Made by a program: the position numbers and the translations under genes | Part shown: positions 51,844 to 60,541 of the stretch, piece after piece | Numbering within the stretch: the first letter of the stretch is position 1 | How the letters are laid out: each line of letters starts with the position of its first letter | From: DATARH01 sp035550515 | GTDB lineage: Bacteria; Pseudomonadota; Alphaproteobacteria; ATCC43930; CGMCC-115725 | Direction of reading: 5' to 3' | Assembly: GCA_035550515.1 (NCBI GenBank) | Contig: DASZOZ010000126.1 | Span: forward strand, 52,199 to 116,198 | DNA length: 64,000 nucleotides | The notes under the pieces: generated by a model | What the model was told of the DNA's origin: nothing | Databases searched by the model: none | The model's input: the letters and a program-made list of their open reading frames with translations, nothing else

Positions 51844-53004
51844 TTATCGCGACGCCACGGCGAAATTCGCCGGCAACAGCGAGACCGGCTGTCCGGGTTC
51901 GGGCGCCGGCTGGCTCGGCACGGGTTGCGCGGCATCTGCCGCCGCGACCGACGGGCCGGTCGCGACCGCGTGCAGCTTGCCGACGTAATTGATGTCGGTC
52001 GCCCAGCCGCCGGCGATCAGCGCCTGGGCGTAGCCGACGGAATCTTCCCCTTTGCCGAGCACCGCGCGATAGCGCGGGCTGTTCCGCACCAGCGCGACAA
52101 AATCCTGCACCGACGCCTCGGCGCTGGGATAGGCGCGGAAGGCGTCGGTGATCGAGATCAGCCGGCCGTCCTCGTATTCGTGGGTTGCGGCGTCGACCTT
52201 GGCCCCGGTCCAGGACGCGCCGGCCTTGATGCCGAACAGGTTGTTGCCGACCACCGACCGGCCCCAGCCGGTTTCGATCGCCGTCTGCGCGAGCAATATC
52301 TTCGGCGACACGCCGAGTTGCTGTCCGGCCTGCTGCAACAGCGGCATCAGCTTTTGCGCAAAGGCGGCAACGTCCTCCGGGGAGGCGCCGCCCGAGGCGT
52401 GTCCCGGCTTCGACTGGAAGGTCGTGCCGCCGGCGCCGGCCGGCGCATTCGCCGCCGCATTCGCCGCTGCCGCTCCCGTGCCGAAAGCAAAGGCGAGCTT
52501 GGGGTTGATGTGCGTCATCAGCGCCATCGCGGTGCCGGCGCCGGGGTTGCTCAGCCCCTGGGCGATCGCCGCCGCAAGCGGCCGCGTGCCGTTGCCCTGC
52601 CAATAGGGTCCGAGCGGAAATCCGGCGCCAGCCGCCGCGGCCGGCTGCGGCGACGATGGTGATGGCGATGCCGCGGACGGATCGCCGGCTCCGCCCGCCG
52701 CCTGCGCCTGTTTTTTCTGCAGCGAGCGGACCAGCATGTCGGTAAGGCCCATCTTCTCGTTGGACATCACCGCCTGGCCGATGGTCCCGGCGAACATCTG
52801 GTTGACGACATCGCTGCCGGTGCCGCCCGCCATCGGCAGCGCCGTACCGTCGTTCTGGCGCATCAGGTTCTGCATCAGCAGCGCGCCGAATTGCTGCGCG
52901 ACCTTGCGCATCCCGGCGGGATTGTCGACGGCGAGCTTCTTCAGCCCGGCCAGGTCGTTGGCGCCGCTGGTCGCGGCGAGCGTCTGGGCAACGCCGAGAT
53001 CCAC
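51844..53004 (-). CDS. flgJ: FlgJ: rod cap plus muramidase-type glucosaminidase domain
   Basis: 386 residues. N-terminal rod-capping part ~20-105 (VAQQFGALLMQNLMRQNDGT; GLTDMLVRSLQKKQ), an Ala/Pro linker, then ~235-360 a glucosaminidase-type lysozyme domain: PKILLAQTAIETGWGRSVVG followed by NNLFGIKAG, with catalytic Glu in AIETGWG, and YPSAEASVQDFVALVRNSPR followed by Y. It opens the peptidoglycan for the rod in the periplasm. Its stop precedes the coiled-coil gene by 16 bases, and its start follows flgI by one base. Confidence 0.88.
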   Translation of the reverse strand: MDLGVAQTLAATSGANDLAGLKKLAVDNPAGMRKVAQQFGALLMQNLMRQNDGTALPMAGGTGSDVVNQMFAGTIGQAVMSNEKMGLTDMLVRSLQKKQAQAAGGAGDPSAASPSPSSPQPAAAAGAGFPLGPYWQGNGTRPLAAAIAQGLSNPGAGTAMALMTHINPKLAFAFGTGAAAANAAANAPAGAGGTTFQSKPGHASGGASPEDVAAFAQKLMPLLQQAGQQLGVSPKILLAQTAIETGWGRSVVGNNLFGIKAGASWTGAKVDAATHEYEDGRLISITDAFRAYPSAEASVQDFVALVRNSPRYRAVLGKGEDSVGYAQALIAGGWATDINYVGKLHAVATGPSVAAADAAQPVPSQPAPEPGQPVSLLPANFAVASR

Positions 53005-53005
53005 C

Positions 53006-54127
53006 TCAGATCACCTTGATCCGCGCATGCAGCGACCCCGATTGCTTCAGCGCCTGGAGGATCGCGATCAGGTCCGACGAGGTCGCACCGATCGCGTTGA
53101 GATTGCGCACGATGTCCGAGACGCGCGGCGCGTTGGTCAATTCGACGACCTTGGCGGTCTTTTCCTGCGCCTTGACCTGGGTGCGGGGAACCACCTTGGT
53201 GGTGCCGTTGCTGAACGGCCCCGGCTGCGACACTTCCGGGGTCTCGTTGACGGTGACGGCGAGACTGCCGTAGGCGACCGCCGCCGGGCCGATGCGGACA
53301 TCCTGGCCGAGCACGACCGTGCCGCTCTGCGCGTCGATGACGACCTGGGCGACCGGCATCTCGGTCGCCACCTCGATCTCCAGCAGGTCGGCGACAAAGC
53401 GCACCTGCGCGCTGGGCGCCGGCGGCCCGCGCACCGCGATCTGCGCGGGGCCGCGCGCCTCCGCGACCTGCCCCATGCGCGCATTGATCGCCGACGCGAT
53501 CCGCGCCGCGTTGCCGAACGAGCGCTGGTCGAGATCGAGCAGGATCGTGCCGTCGGCGGCGAACGAGGATTTGGCGGTGCGTTCGATGATCGCGCCCGAG
53601 GGGATTTGCGCGACGGTCGGGATGTTGACCGTGGTCGACGAGGCCTGCCCGCTCGCCTCGAAACCGCTGACCAGCAGCGAGCCCTGGGCGATCGCGTAGA
53701 CCTGGCCGTCGGCGCCGCGCAGCTCGGTCATCAGCAGCACGCCGCCGCGCAGGCTCTTGGCGTTGCCCATCGCCGAGACCGTGACGTCGATCTTCTGGCC
53801 GACCTGCAGAAACGCCGGCAGGTCGGCGGTGACCATCACCGCGGCGACCGCGGTCGGCTGCAGGAACGCTGCCGGCGGCAGGGTCAGCCCCATCTGCCGC
53901 ATCATGTTCTGGATCGCCTGGACCGTGTACGGCACCTGCGTGGTCTGGTCGCCGGTGCCGGCGAGACCGCCGACCAGGCCATAGCCGATGAGCTGGTTCT
54001 CGCGCGCGCCCTCGACCTGCACCAGTTCCTTCAGCCGGTCCGCCCGCGCCGCGGCGACGCCGCACGACAGCGCGACCGTCAGCAGCAGGCACAGCCGGGC
54101 TAATTGGTGAACCAGTCGCCCGGCCAT
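53006..54127 (-). CDS. flgI: Flagellar P-ring protein FlgI
   Basis: 373 residues: signal peptide (LARLCLLLTVALSCGVAAA), then DRLKELVQVEGARENQLIGY and GLVGGLAGTGDQT, MPVAQVVIDAQSGTVVLGQD, VRIGPAAVAYGSLAVTV, ending in IGATSSDLIAILQALKQSGS followed by LHARIKVI. All are standard FlgI features. It forms the periplasmic ring around the rod at the peptidoglycan. Its first 28 bases overlap the end of flgH. Confidence 0.92.
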   Translation of the reverse strand: MAGRLVHQLARLCLLLTVALSCGVAAARADRLKELVQVEGARENQLIGYGLVGGLAGTGDQTTQVPYTVQAIQNMMRQMGLTLPPAAFLQPTAVAAVMVTADLPAFLQVGQKIDVTVSAMGNAKSLRGGVLLMTELRGADGQVYAIAQGSLLVSGFEASGQASSTTVNIPTVAQIPSGAIIERTAKSSFAADGTILLDLDQRSFGNAARIASAINARMGQVAEARGPAQIAVRGPPAPSAQVRFVADLLEIEVATEMPVAQVVIDAQSGTVVLGQDVRIGPAAVAYGSLAVTVNETPEVSQPGPFSNGTTKVVPRTQVKAQEKTAKVVELTNAPRVSDIVRNLNAIGATSSDLIAILQALKQSGSLHARIKVI

Positions 54128-54834
54128 GCTTCGCTCACTGTCAGGAACAGGCGCTGGAACCAGCCCATCTTCGGCGCGAGATAGGTCTCGCCGTCGCCGC
54201 TGAACTCGATATGCGCCTGGGCCATCTGGGTCGACGACACGACGTTGCCGGACAGGTCCTCCGGGCGCACCACGCCGGCGATGCGGATATACTCCTTGCC
54301 GCCGACCAGCTTCACCTCGTCGTTGCCGGCGATGACCAGGTCGCCGTTGGGACGGATGCGCTGCACCATCGTCGAGACGGTGGCGGTGAAGGTGTCGCTC
54401 TGCGCGGTGCCGCCGCTGCCTTGCAGCGCGTTGGCGGTGCTGACGTCGATATTCGGGTTGAACTTGGTCGTCGAGCTCGAATGGCCGAACGAGGTCGGCA
54501 ACCCGAACAGGTTGTTGACGTTCTGCTTGACGCTGTCGTTGCGGCCGAGATTCTGGCTGACGTTTTTGGTGGCGCTGGCGTTCTGCGAGATCTGCACCGT
54601 GACGATGTCGCCGACCTGCCAGACGCGGTGATCGCGGAACAGTTCGAACCCGCCGCCGCCCTGCACGTTGCCCTGGTAGATCGCCCCGTTGGTGACCGGC
54701 CCCTCGGTCGCCTGGTCGCCCGGCAAGTGGGCGAGATCGGCCAGCATCTGCCCCTGCGTCTGCGGATGGGTACAGCCCGCCACACCCCCGCCGAGCAGCA
54801 ACAGCACCGCGGCCGGAGAAACGCGTGAACTCAC
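54100..54834 (-). CDS. flgH: Flagellar L-ring lipoprotein FlgH
   Basis: 244 residues with a lipobox GGVAGC (Cys ~21). GAIYQGNVQGGGGFELFRDH, GDIVTVQISQNASATKNVSQ, SVKQNVNNLFGL and GDLVIAGNDEVKLVGGKEYI followed by RIAGVVRPEDLS are characteristic. It forms the outer-membrane ring, which implies a full Gram-negative basal body. GTG 54834 overlaps the flgG stop (GTGA). The end overlaps flgI by 28 bases. Confidence 0.92.
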   Translation of the reverse strand: MSSRVSPAAVLLLLGGGVAGCTHPQTQGQMLADLAHLPGDQATEGPVTNGAIYQGNVQGGGGFELFRDHRVWQVGDIVTVQISQNASATKNVSQNLGRNDSVKQNVNNLFGLPTSFGHSSSTTKFNPNIDVSTANALQGSGGTAQSDTFTATVSTMVQRIRPNGDLVIAGNDEVKLVGGKEYIRIAGVVRPEDLSGNVVSSTQMAQAHIEFSGDGETYLAPKMGWFQRLFLTVSEAWPGDWFTN

Positions 54835-55619
54835 GTCGCGGCCTGGGTCAGGTAGTTCAGCATCTGGTCGACGCCCTTGGCGGCCTCGGTGTTGAGCTCG
54901 TAGGCGCGCTGCGTCGCGATCATGTCGATCATCTCGTCGACGACCGACACGTTCGACCCTTCGAGATAACCCTGGGCAATCGTGCCGAGCCCGTTCTGCG
55001 TCGGCTGCCCGGTGATCGGCGCGCCGGAAGCCTGCGTCTGCAACGCCAGATTGTTGCCGGTGTTCTGCAAACCCGCGGGGTTGATAAAGCTCGCAAGCTG
55101 GATCACCCCGAGTTGCGACGGCTGCGCCTGGCCCTGCAAGGTGATGCTGACCGTGCCGTCCTGGCCGATCGTGATGCTCTGCGCGCCGCGCGGGATGGTG
55201 ATCGGCGGCTGGAGCTGGTTGCCGAGCGCGGTGACCACCTGCCCCTGGGCGCTGACCTGGAAGCTGCCGTCACGGGTATAGGCGATCTGCCCGGTCGGCA
55301 GCAGGATCTGGAAATAGCCCTGGCCGTTGATCGCGAGGTCGAGCGCATTGCCGGTCTGTTCGAGACTGCCTTGGGTGACGACCGGCTCGGTGGCGATCAC
55401 ATTGGCGCCGGTACCTTGCTGCAAGCCCGACGGATAATTCGTCGCCTGCGAGGTGAAACCGCCGGCCTGCGTCTGGTTCTCGTAAAGCAGGTCCTGGAAG
55501 ATCGGGCGCACCTTCTTGAACCCGGTCGTATTGATGTTCGCCAGGTTGTTGGAGATGACGTCCATCTTGGTCTGTTCGCCTTCGAGGCCGGTGCGCACCA
55601 CGGCCAGCGACTGCATCAT
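54831..55619 (-). CDS. flgG: Distal rod protein FlgG
   Basis: 262 residues: QSLAVVRTGLEGEQTKMDVI followed by SNNLANINTTGFKKVRPIFQ (rod-family NNLANxxTxGFK motif), then DLLYENQTQAGG, NGQGYFQILLPTGQIAYTRD, and C-terminal EGSNVSVVDEMIDMIATQRA followed by YELNTEAAKGVDQML. It is the last rod segment before the hook. Starts at ATG 55619, 36 bases downstream of flgF. Confidence 0.93.
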   Translation of the reverse strand: MMQSLAVVRTGLEGEQTKMDVISNNLANINTTGFKKVRPIFQDLLYENQTQAGGFTSQATNYPSGLQQGTGANVIATEPVVTQGSLEQTGNALDLAINGQGYFQILLPTGQIAYTRDGSFQVSAQGQVVTALGNQLQPPITIPRGAQSITIGQDGTVSITLQGQAQPSQLGVIQLASFINPAGLQNTGNNLALQTQASGAPITGQPTQNGLGTIAQGYLEGSNVSVVDEMIDMIATQRAYELNTEAAKGVDQMLNYLTQAAT

Positions 55620-55655
55620 GGCTTGCTCCTTCCCGCGCGTTCAGCCGAGGCACGG

Positions 55656-56399
55656 TCAGCTCAGGCTCAAGGGGCTGCTCTGCCCTTGGCCCTGGCTGAT
55701 GGTCTGGTGCACGAGCTCGGTCTGCATCTGGAACATGCGGGCGTTCTCGATCATGCTCATCATCAGCGCGACCGGGTTGGCGTTGCTGCCTTCGAGCGCG
55801 CCGACCTGCAGCCGCACCGAGGCGTCGGGCACGGGCTGCCCGCTCTGATCGGCAAAAAGACCGTCGGCGCGTCGGTGCAGCGTCGTCTGCGGCGGATTGG
55901 TCAGCAGGATGCGATTCAGCGTGGTGATCTGATCGGCCGGCGTGCCGAGCAGCACCCCGGAGATCGTGCCGTCCTCGCCGATCGTCACGCTTTGCAGCGG
56001 CGGCAAGGTGATCGGCGCACCGCCGGCGCCGAGCACCGGGTTGCCGGCGCTGGTCTCCAGCATCCCGGTCTGCGAGATCGAGAGGGCGCCGTTGCGGGTC
56101 AGCGCCGGCGTGCCGTCATTCGCCTGCACCGCGATCCAACCCGAGCCGCCGACCGCGACATCGAGGCTCCGCCCGGTCTGCTCGAGCGCGCCGGGCTTGA
56201 AGTCGGCAGTGTCTTCGCTGCTCGCGACGTCGACGCGGTCGGGCAGGCCCTGGCCGACATAGGGCTCGGCCTTGAACACCGGCTGCTGCGCCTTGAAAGC
56301 GGTGGTGCTGGCATTGGCGAGGTTGTTGGCCGCCGCGGTCATCCGGTCCATCGTCGCATTGAGGCCGGACGCCGCGAGGTAGATCGCCTGCTGGCTCAT
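55656..56399 (-). CDS. flgF: Proximal rod protein FlgF
   Basis: 247 residues: IYLAASGLNATMDRMTAAAN followed by NLANASTTAFKAQQPVFKAE, GRSLDVAVGGSGWIAVQAND, TRNGALSISQTGMLETSAGN, and C-terminal EGSNANPVALMMSMIENARM followed by FQMQTELVHQ. The FlgF-type central sequence distinguishes it from FlgG. Both have the same rod/hook-family ends. It follows flgE by 25 bases. Confidence 0.9.
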   Translation of the reverse strand: MSQQAIYLAASGLNATMDRMTAAANNLANASTTAFKAQQPVFKAEPYVGQGLPDRVDVASSEDTADFKPGALEQTGRSLDVAVGGSGWIAVQANDGTPALTRNGALSISQTGMLETSAGNPVLGAGGAPITLPPLQSVTIGEDGTISGVLLGTPADQITTLNRILLTNPPQTTLHRRADGLFADQSGQPVPDASVRLQVGALEGSNANPVALMMSMIENARMFQMQTELVHQTISQGQGQSSPLSLS

Positions 56400-56424
56400 C
56401 CGCCGGCTGCCTGCTCAGGGCCTA

Positions 56425-57669
56425 TTATTGCAGCGTCAGCAGGCGCTGGACGTCCTGCTGATCGACATTGATGCCCTGGACATTGGCCTGATAGGCCTGC
56501 TGGGCGACGATCAGGTTGACCAGCTGCGTCGACAGGTCGACGTTGGAACCTTCGAGCGCGCCCGATTCCAGGGTGCCCAGCCCGGCGGTGCCGGGCGGGT
56601 TGGTGACCGCGGCGCCGGACGCCGCCGAGGCCAGCCAGTTGTTGCCCTGAACCGCGGTCAGTCCTTGCGGGTTGACAAAGCTCGCCAGGGCGATGGTGCC
56701 CATCAGCTTTGTCGCTCCGTTCGAATACTGCGCGAGGATGTTGCCGTTGGGGTTGATCGACAGCCCCGAGAACTGGCCCCCGCCATTGCCGTTATTGTCG
56801 ATCGAGCTCACCGTGAACGGCAGGTTCGAGAGGGTCGTGCCGGTGAATTTCTGGGCGATCGACAACGCCGCGGCACCATTCGGTGGCGTGGCGCTGACCG
56901 TGCCGCTGCCGGCGGTCAGCACCCCCGAGCTGTTGAAGGTCAGCGTCCCGCCGGCGCCGGAGCCGATCAGGGTCCCCGTGGCGCTGCTCAGCCCCCAATG
57001 CGTCTGCCATTGCGGCGGCGAGCCGGAACCGCTGACCTGGGTGAAATAGGTCGTCAGCGTGCTCGGCGTGCCGAGGCTGTCATAGACGGTCGTCGTGGTG
57101 CTCTCGTTGTAGCTCGCCGGGTCGGTGATGCTGAACGGCGTCGTTGCCGTATCGATCTGCGGGTCGGTCGACGGCAGGTTGACGTCCATGGTCAGCGTCG
57201 AGGTCGCGACCGGCGTGAGATTGGCCTCGCTGATCTGGATCGGCCCGATCGGCCCCGTGGCGGTGCCGTTGCTGCCGCTTGCCACCGGCGAATAGCCGAG
57301 CACCGCGGCGCCCGTATCGTTGGTGATGACGCCGTTCGCATCGAGTTGCAACGACCCGTCGCGGGTGTAAGCGAGCCCGGACGGGGTCTGCACCTGAAGG
57401 AAGCCGTTGCCGTTGATCGCGATGTCGAGCGGGTTGCCGCTCTGGCTGATCGTGCCCTCGGTGAAGAGCTGCGACAGGCTGTTGGTCAGCACCCCCTGCC
57501 CCGGGATCGCGCCGCCGGTGGCGCCGGCGAGCGAAGCGCCGTAGAGGCTGCTGAAGTTCGGCGTCGAGGCCTTGAAGCCGTCGGTGCCGACATTCGCGAT
57601 ATTGTTGCCGATCGTGTCGAGGTCGGTCTGCGCCGCCTGCAACCCGGTCAATTCGACGGAGAGAGTCAT
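56425..57669 (-). CDS. flgE: Hook protein FlgE
   Basis: 414 residues: SVELTGLQAAQTDLDTIGNN followed by IANVGTDGFKASTPNFSSLY, NPLDIAINGNGFLQVQTPSG, LAYTRDGSLQLDANGVITND, then a Ser/Thr/Gly-rich D2 region, and LESGALEGSNVDLSTQLVNL followed by IVAQQAYQANVQGINVDQQD at the end. It builds the flexible hook. It follows flgD by 20 bases. Confidence 0.93.
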   Translation of the reverse strand: MTLSVELTGLQAAQTDLDTIGNNIANVGTDGFKASTPNFSSLYGASLAGATGGAIPGQGVLTNSLSQLFTEGTISQSGNPLDIAINGNGFLQVQTPSGLAYTRDGSLQLDANGVITNDTGAAVLGYSPVASGSNGTATGPIGPIQISEANLTPVATSTLTMDVNLPSTDPQIDTATTPFSITDPASYNESTTTTVYDSLGTPSTLTTYFTQVSGSGSPPQWQTHWGLSSATGTLIGSGAGGTLTFNSSGVLTAGSGTVSATPPNGAAALSIAQKFTGTTLSNLPFTVSSIDNNGNGGGQFSGLSINPNGNILAQYSNGATKLMGTIALASFVNPQGLTAVQGNNWLASAASGAAVTNPPGTAGLGTLESGALEGSNVDLSTQLVNLIVAQQAYQANVQGINVDQQDVQRLLTLQ

Positions 57670-57689
57670 CGCCGATCCTCCTCAGCGCG

Positions 57690-58379
57690 CTAAAACACTT
57701 CCTGAACCGCACTCAGCGCCACCGGCGCCAGCCCCCCGCCCAGATCGAGCATCGTGCCGTTCTGGCCGCCGAGCACGACCGAGGTGACCGGAACGACCGC
57801 ATAGGGCGTCGCCGTCACCGTCGCCGCGCTCGAGGCGGCGGTGGCCTTGATCGAATAGGAATAGGTGCCGGCGGGCAGCGCCTTGCCGTCGAGGCCTTGC
57901 CCGTTCCAGCTGAAATTCTGGCTGCCCGCCGCCACCGCGCCGAGATCGACGACATCGACGATGCTGCCGGAGGCGTCGGCGATGGCCAGTTTGACGTCCG
58001 AGGCGGCGGCGGACAGGTTGAACGCGCCCTGCGCGGTGCCGCCCGCCCCGAGGATCAGCGCGTTCCCCGCCACCGCGACATTCTTGCCGACGAGCCCCGC
58101 CGCCTGAACCCCGCCGCCGGTGCCGAGCGTCTGGTTCAGCGTCTGCACCCCGCTGGCGGTCGAGAATTGCGCCAGCTCCGCGGCGAGATCGCTGGGGTTC
58201 TGCGGGTTGAGCGGGTTCTGCTTTTCGAGCTGGGTGGTCAGCAGCTTGAGAAAATCGTTTTCGTTCAGCGTCGTGTTGGGGCCGTTGGCGGCGCTCGGCG
58301 TGTTGGCGGCGTTCTGTAGCTGGGTCCCGACCGGCAGGGTCGTTACCGTGGCCGGCATCACGCTGGCGGCGGCGGTCAT
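57690..58379 (-). CDS. flgD: Hook-capping protein FlgD
   Basis: 229 residues. NDFLKLLTTQLEKQNPLNPQ followed by NPSDLAAELAQFSTASGVQT is the N-terminal FlgD signature, preceded by a flexible Ala/Asn/Pro tail; the C-terminal part is the beta/TTD-Ig-like domain (WNGQGLDGKALPAGTYSYSI). It caps the hook during assembly and is exported by the T3S gate. Starts 20 bases after the flgC stop. Confidence 0.9.
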   Translation of the reverse strand: MTAAASVMPATVTTLPVGTQLQNAANTPSAANGPNTTLNENDFLKLLTTQLEKQNPLNPQNPSDLAAELAQFSTASGVQTLNQTLGTGGGVQAAGLVGKNVAVAGNALILGAGGTAQGAFNLSAAASDVKLAIADASGSIVDVVDLGAVAAGSQNFSWNGQGLDGKALPAGTYSYSIKATAASSAATVTATPYAVVPVTSVVLGGQNGTMLDLGGGLAPVALSAVQEVF

Positions 58380-58399
58380 GGTCGTTCCCTCCGTCGCCG

Positions 58400-58822
58400 C
58401 TAGATCGCCAGCGTGCGCAAGGCGAGCTGCTTGGCGACGTTGAACGCCTCCAGGTTCGCCTGATAGTCCTGCTGGGCGGAGATCATGTTGACCATCTCGT
58501 CCACCGGGTTGACGTTGGGCATCTGCACATAGCCCTTGCTGTCGGCGAAGCTGCTGCCGGGGTCGTAGACCGTGTGCGTCGGCGCGTCGCTTTCCACCAC
58601 CGCGGCGACCCGCACCCCGCGCATGCCGACCGAAGCCGGGTCATCCTCGCCGTCGCCGTGCAGCGAGGCGGCCTGGAACACCACCTCGCGCGCCCGGTAC
58701 GGCTGGCCGCCGGCGCCGACCGCGCTGTTGGCGTTGGCGACGTTGCTGGCGATGGCGGAGAGCCGTTCCGATTCGGCCGACATGCCCGAGCCGGCAATCG
58801 ACAAGGTGCCAAAGAGCGACAT
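58400..58822 (-). CDS. flgC: Proximal rod protein FlgC
   Basis: 140 residues: GTLSIAGSGMSAESERLSAI followed by ASNVANANSAVGAGGQPYRA, REVVFQAA, and KGYVQMPNVNPVDEMVNMIS followed by AQQDYQANLEAFNVAKQLAL, standard FlgC features (the VNPVDEMVNMI/YQANVExxNxAK end). Starts 11 bases after the flgB stop with GAGGAG. Confidence 0.92.
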   Translation of the reverse strand: MSLFGTLSIAGSGMSAESERLSAIASNVANANSAVGAGGQPYRAREVVFQAASLHGDGEDDPASVGMRGVRVAAVVESDAPTHTVYDPGSSFADSKGYVQMPNVNPVDEMVNMISAQQDYQANLEAFNVAKQLALRTLAI

Positions 58823-58833
58823 CCGCTAGCTCC

Positions 58834-59283
58834 TCAACTGCCGCCCGACGACTGCGAGCCCGACCCGGTGATCGCGATCATCAGCATGCGGACGGTCTGC
58901 GACGCAAAGGTCGCCGCCGCTTCGTATTGGACGGCGTTCTCGGCCGCCGTGACCTTTTCGTGGTCGAGATCGACACTGTTGCCATCGAGCGTCACCTCGC
59001 TGCCGGTCTGGTACTTGACGAACTCGGCGCCGCCGCCGGTATCCGACGGGGCCAGCTGGCGCTTGTCATCGACCAGCCACAGCTTGCGGGCCGGGACGGC
59101 CGCGGCGGTGCCGGGCCGCGGCGCCATCGCGGCGCCCATCGCCGCCGAAAAATCGAGATCGACCGCCTTGAACCCCGGCGTGCTGGCATTGGCAATGTCG
59201 GCCGACAGGAGTTCCTGGCGATAGGCGCGCAGCGCCAGCGCCTGACGAAAGAAATCGAGACCGGTGTCGATCGCCGCGGCCAT
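58834..59283 (-). CDS. flgB: Proximal rod protein FlgB
   Basis: 149 residues: TGLDFFRQALALRAYRQELL followed by SADIANASTPGFKAVDLDFS (rod-family start), then a long linker (MAPRPGTAAAVPARKLWLVD), and DGNSVDLDHEKVTAAENAVQ followed by YEAAATFASQTVRMLMIAIT. First gene of the leftward axial array, divergent from flgA across the ~156-base region 59284-59439, which carries both promoters and is AT-rich near 59380-59430. Confidence 0.9.
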   Translation of the reverse strand: MAAAIDTGLDFFRQALALRAYRQELLSADIANASTPGFKAVDLDFSAAMGAAMAPRPGTAAAVPARKLWLVDDKRQLAPSDTGGGAEFVKYQTGSEVTLDGNSVDLDHEKVTAAENAVQYEAAATFASQTVRMLMIAITGSGSQSSGGS

Positions 59284-59439
59284 TACCGGCTGCCGGATTT
59301 GCCGTCACAACACTGGTTCACCGCAACGACCTCCTTCAGGCCCTGGGCCGGTATCGGCAGAGAACTTTTGCTCACTTGCCGAATTTCCATTTTTCGTTAT
59401 GATTGAGAAAATTTTCGTCAAACGCAAGGGAAAACTGCG

Positions 59440-60150
59440 ATGGCCGCGAAGTATAGCCTGAGCGCTGTTGCCACCGTTGCCGCGGTTATCCTCTGCTTTG
59501 CCAAATCTAGTGGATGTCTTGCCGAAGAGATACAAGATCACGCGGGTATTCGTGCCGCCATCGAAGCAGCAATTCAGCCGCGGCTCGCGGCGCTGCGCGA
59601 TGCTCAGGGCGAAGTCGAGGTCGGCGTCATTGACTCGCGACTTCGCTTGCCGGCCTGCGCCAATATCAGTGTCGATCTGCCGCCGGCCAATTCTGCGATG
59701 ATGACGGCGAAAGTCGTCTGCCCGTCGCCGAGCTGGACGCTCTACGTGCCGGTTCGGCTCCATGCGTGGGTCGATGCGGTGGTGGCGGGGGCGAACCTGG
59801 CGCCCAATACCCCGCTCAAACCATCTTTGTTGAGCCGCGGTCGGGCCGACGCCCTCGCCGGGACCGGCGGGCTGATCACCGACCCGCGCCAGGCCGAAGG
59901 CAAGATCCTGCGCACCGGCGTCATGGCCGGCGCCCCGATCCTGTCGTCGCAGCTCGACCTGCCGATCTCGGTGCATCGCGGGCAGCGCGTCACGCTGACC
60001 CTGAGCGACCCGGTGATGACGATCAAGGCCTCCGCCACCGCGCTCGACGACGGGAGGATCGGCGACACGATCTCGGTGCAGAACAGCGACAGCCAGAAGA
60101 CCTTGCGGGCCACCGTCGCCCGCGACGGCGGGGTCGAGATCAAATTCTGA
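59440..60150 (+). CDS. flgA: P-ring assembly chaperone FlgA
   Basis: 236 residues with a signal peptide (KYSLSAVATVAAVILCFAKS). The SAF-like domain is in the C-terminal half (GANLAPNTPLKPSLLSRGRA; LRTGVMAGAPILSSQLDLPI; GQRVTLTLSDPVMTIKASAT), as in FlgA, the periplasmic chaperone of FlgI. It is transcribed divergently from flgB and followed by flgN after 11 bases. Confidence 0.9.
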   Translation: MAAKYSLSAVATVAAVILCFAKSSGCLAEEIQDHAGIRAAIEAAIQPRLAALRDAQGEVEVGVIDSRLRLPACANISVDLPPANSAMMTAKVVCPSPSWTLYVPVRLHAWVDAVVAGANLAPNTPLKPSLLSRGRADALAGTGGLITDPRQAEGKILRTGVMAGAPILSSQLDLPISVHRGQRVTLTLSDPVMTIKASATALDDGRIGDTISVQNSDSQKTLRATVARDGGVEIKF

Positions 60151-60161
60151 CGGAGGCGGGC

Positions 60162-60524
60162 ATGGCGGCTGGAAGCGCAAACCTAGCGGGATTGATCGAC
60201 GAACTGCGCGAGATCCTCGAAGCCGAGCGCCGCGCCTTGCTGAGCGGCACGCCGGCGGCGATCAACCAGATCACCCAGCGGAAAATCCGCGTCGCCGAGC
60301 TGATCGAGCAGGCCACCGCCGGTCCGGGTGCGCCCGGCCCCGACGCCGATCGGCTCACGCCGCTCGCCCGCTACAACCAGGAGAACGCCGTCATCTGCGC
60401 CGCCATGCTGCGTCACCTGACCGCCGCCATCGACCGGTTGCGCCGGCACGACCCGCATCGCTCCTACGGCCCCGATGGCAGCGAGCAAACCCGCTCGGCC
60501 CAATACGCGCTCGGCGCCGCCTGA
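60162..60524 (+). CDS. flgN: FlgN-type chaperone for FlgK/FlgL
   Basis: 120 residues, helical: LAGLIDELREILEAERRALL, SGTPAAINQITQRKIRVAEL and LARYNQENAVICAAMLRHLT. The heptad pattern and E-x2-AL-x2-G...I-x2-K-x2-L spacing match FlgN, which keeps FlgK and FlgL export-competent in the cytoplasm. Not separately proven. GGAGG lies before ATG 60162; it is the second gene of the flgA unit and converges with flhB with 17 bases between the stops. Confidence 0.72.
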   Translation: MAAGSANLAGLIDELREILEAERRALLSGTPAAINQITQRKIRVAELIEQATAGPGAPGPDADRLTPLARYNQENAVICAAMLRHLTAAIDRLRRHDPHRSYGPDGSEQTRSAQYALGAA

Positions 60525-60541
60525 ACCGCGTCTCTCTCCGC

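Noticed and set aside
59350..59380. Sigma-54 promoter between flgB and flgA (GGCAGAGAACTTTTGC)
   Set aside because: GG to GC spacing is 12 instead of 10 bases.
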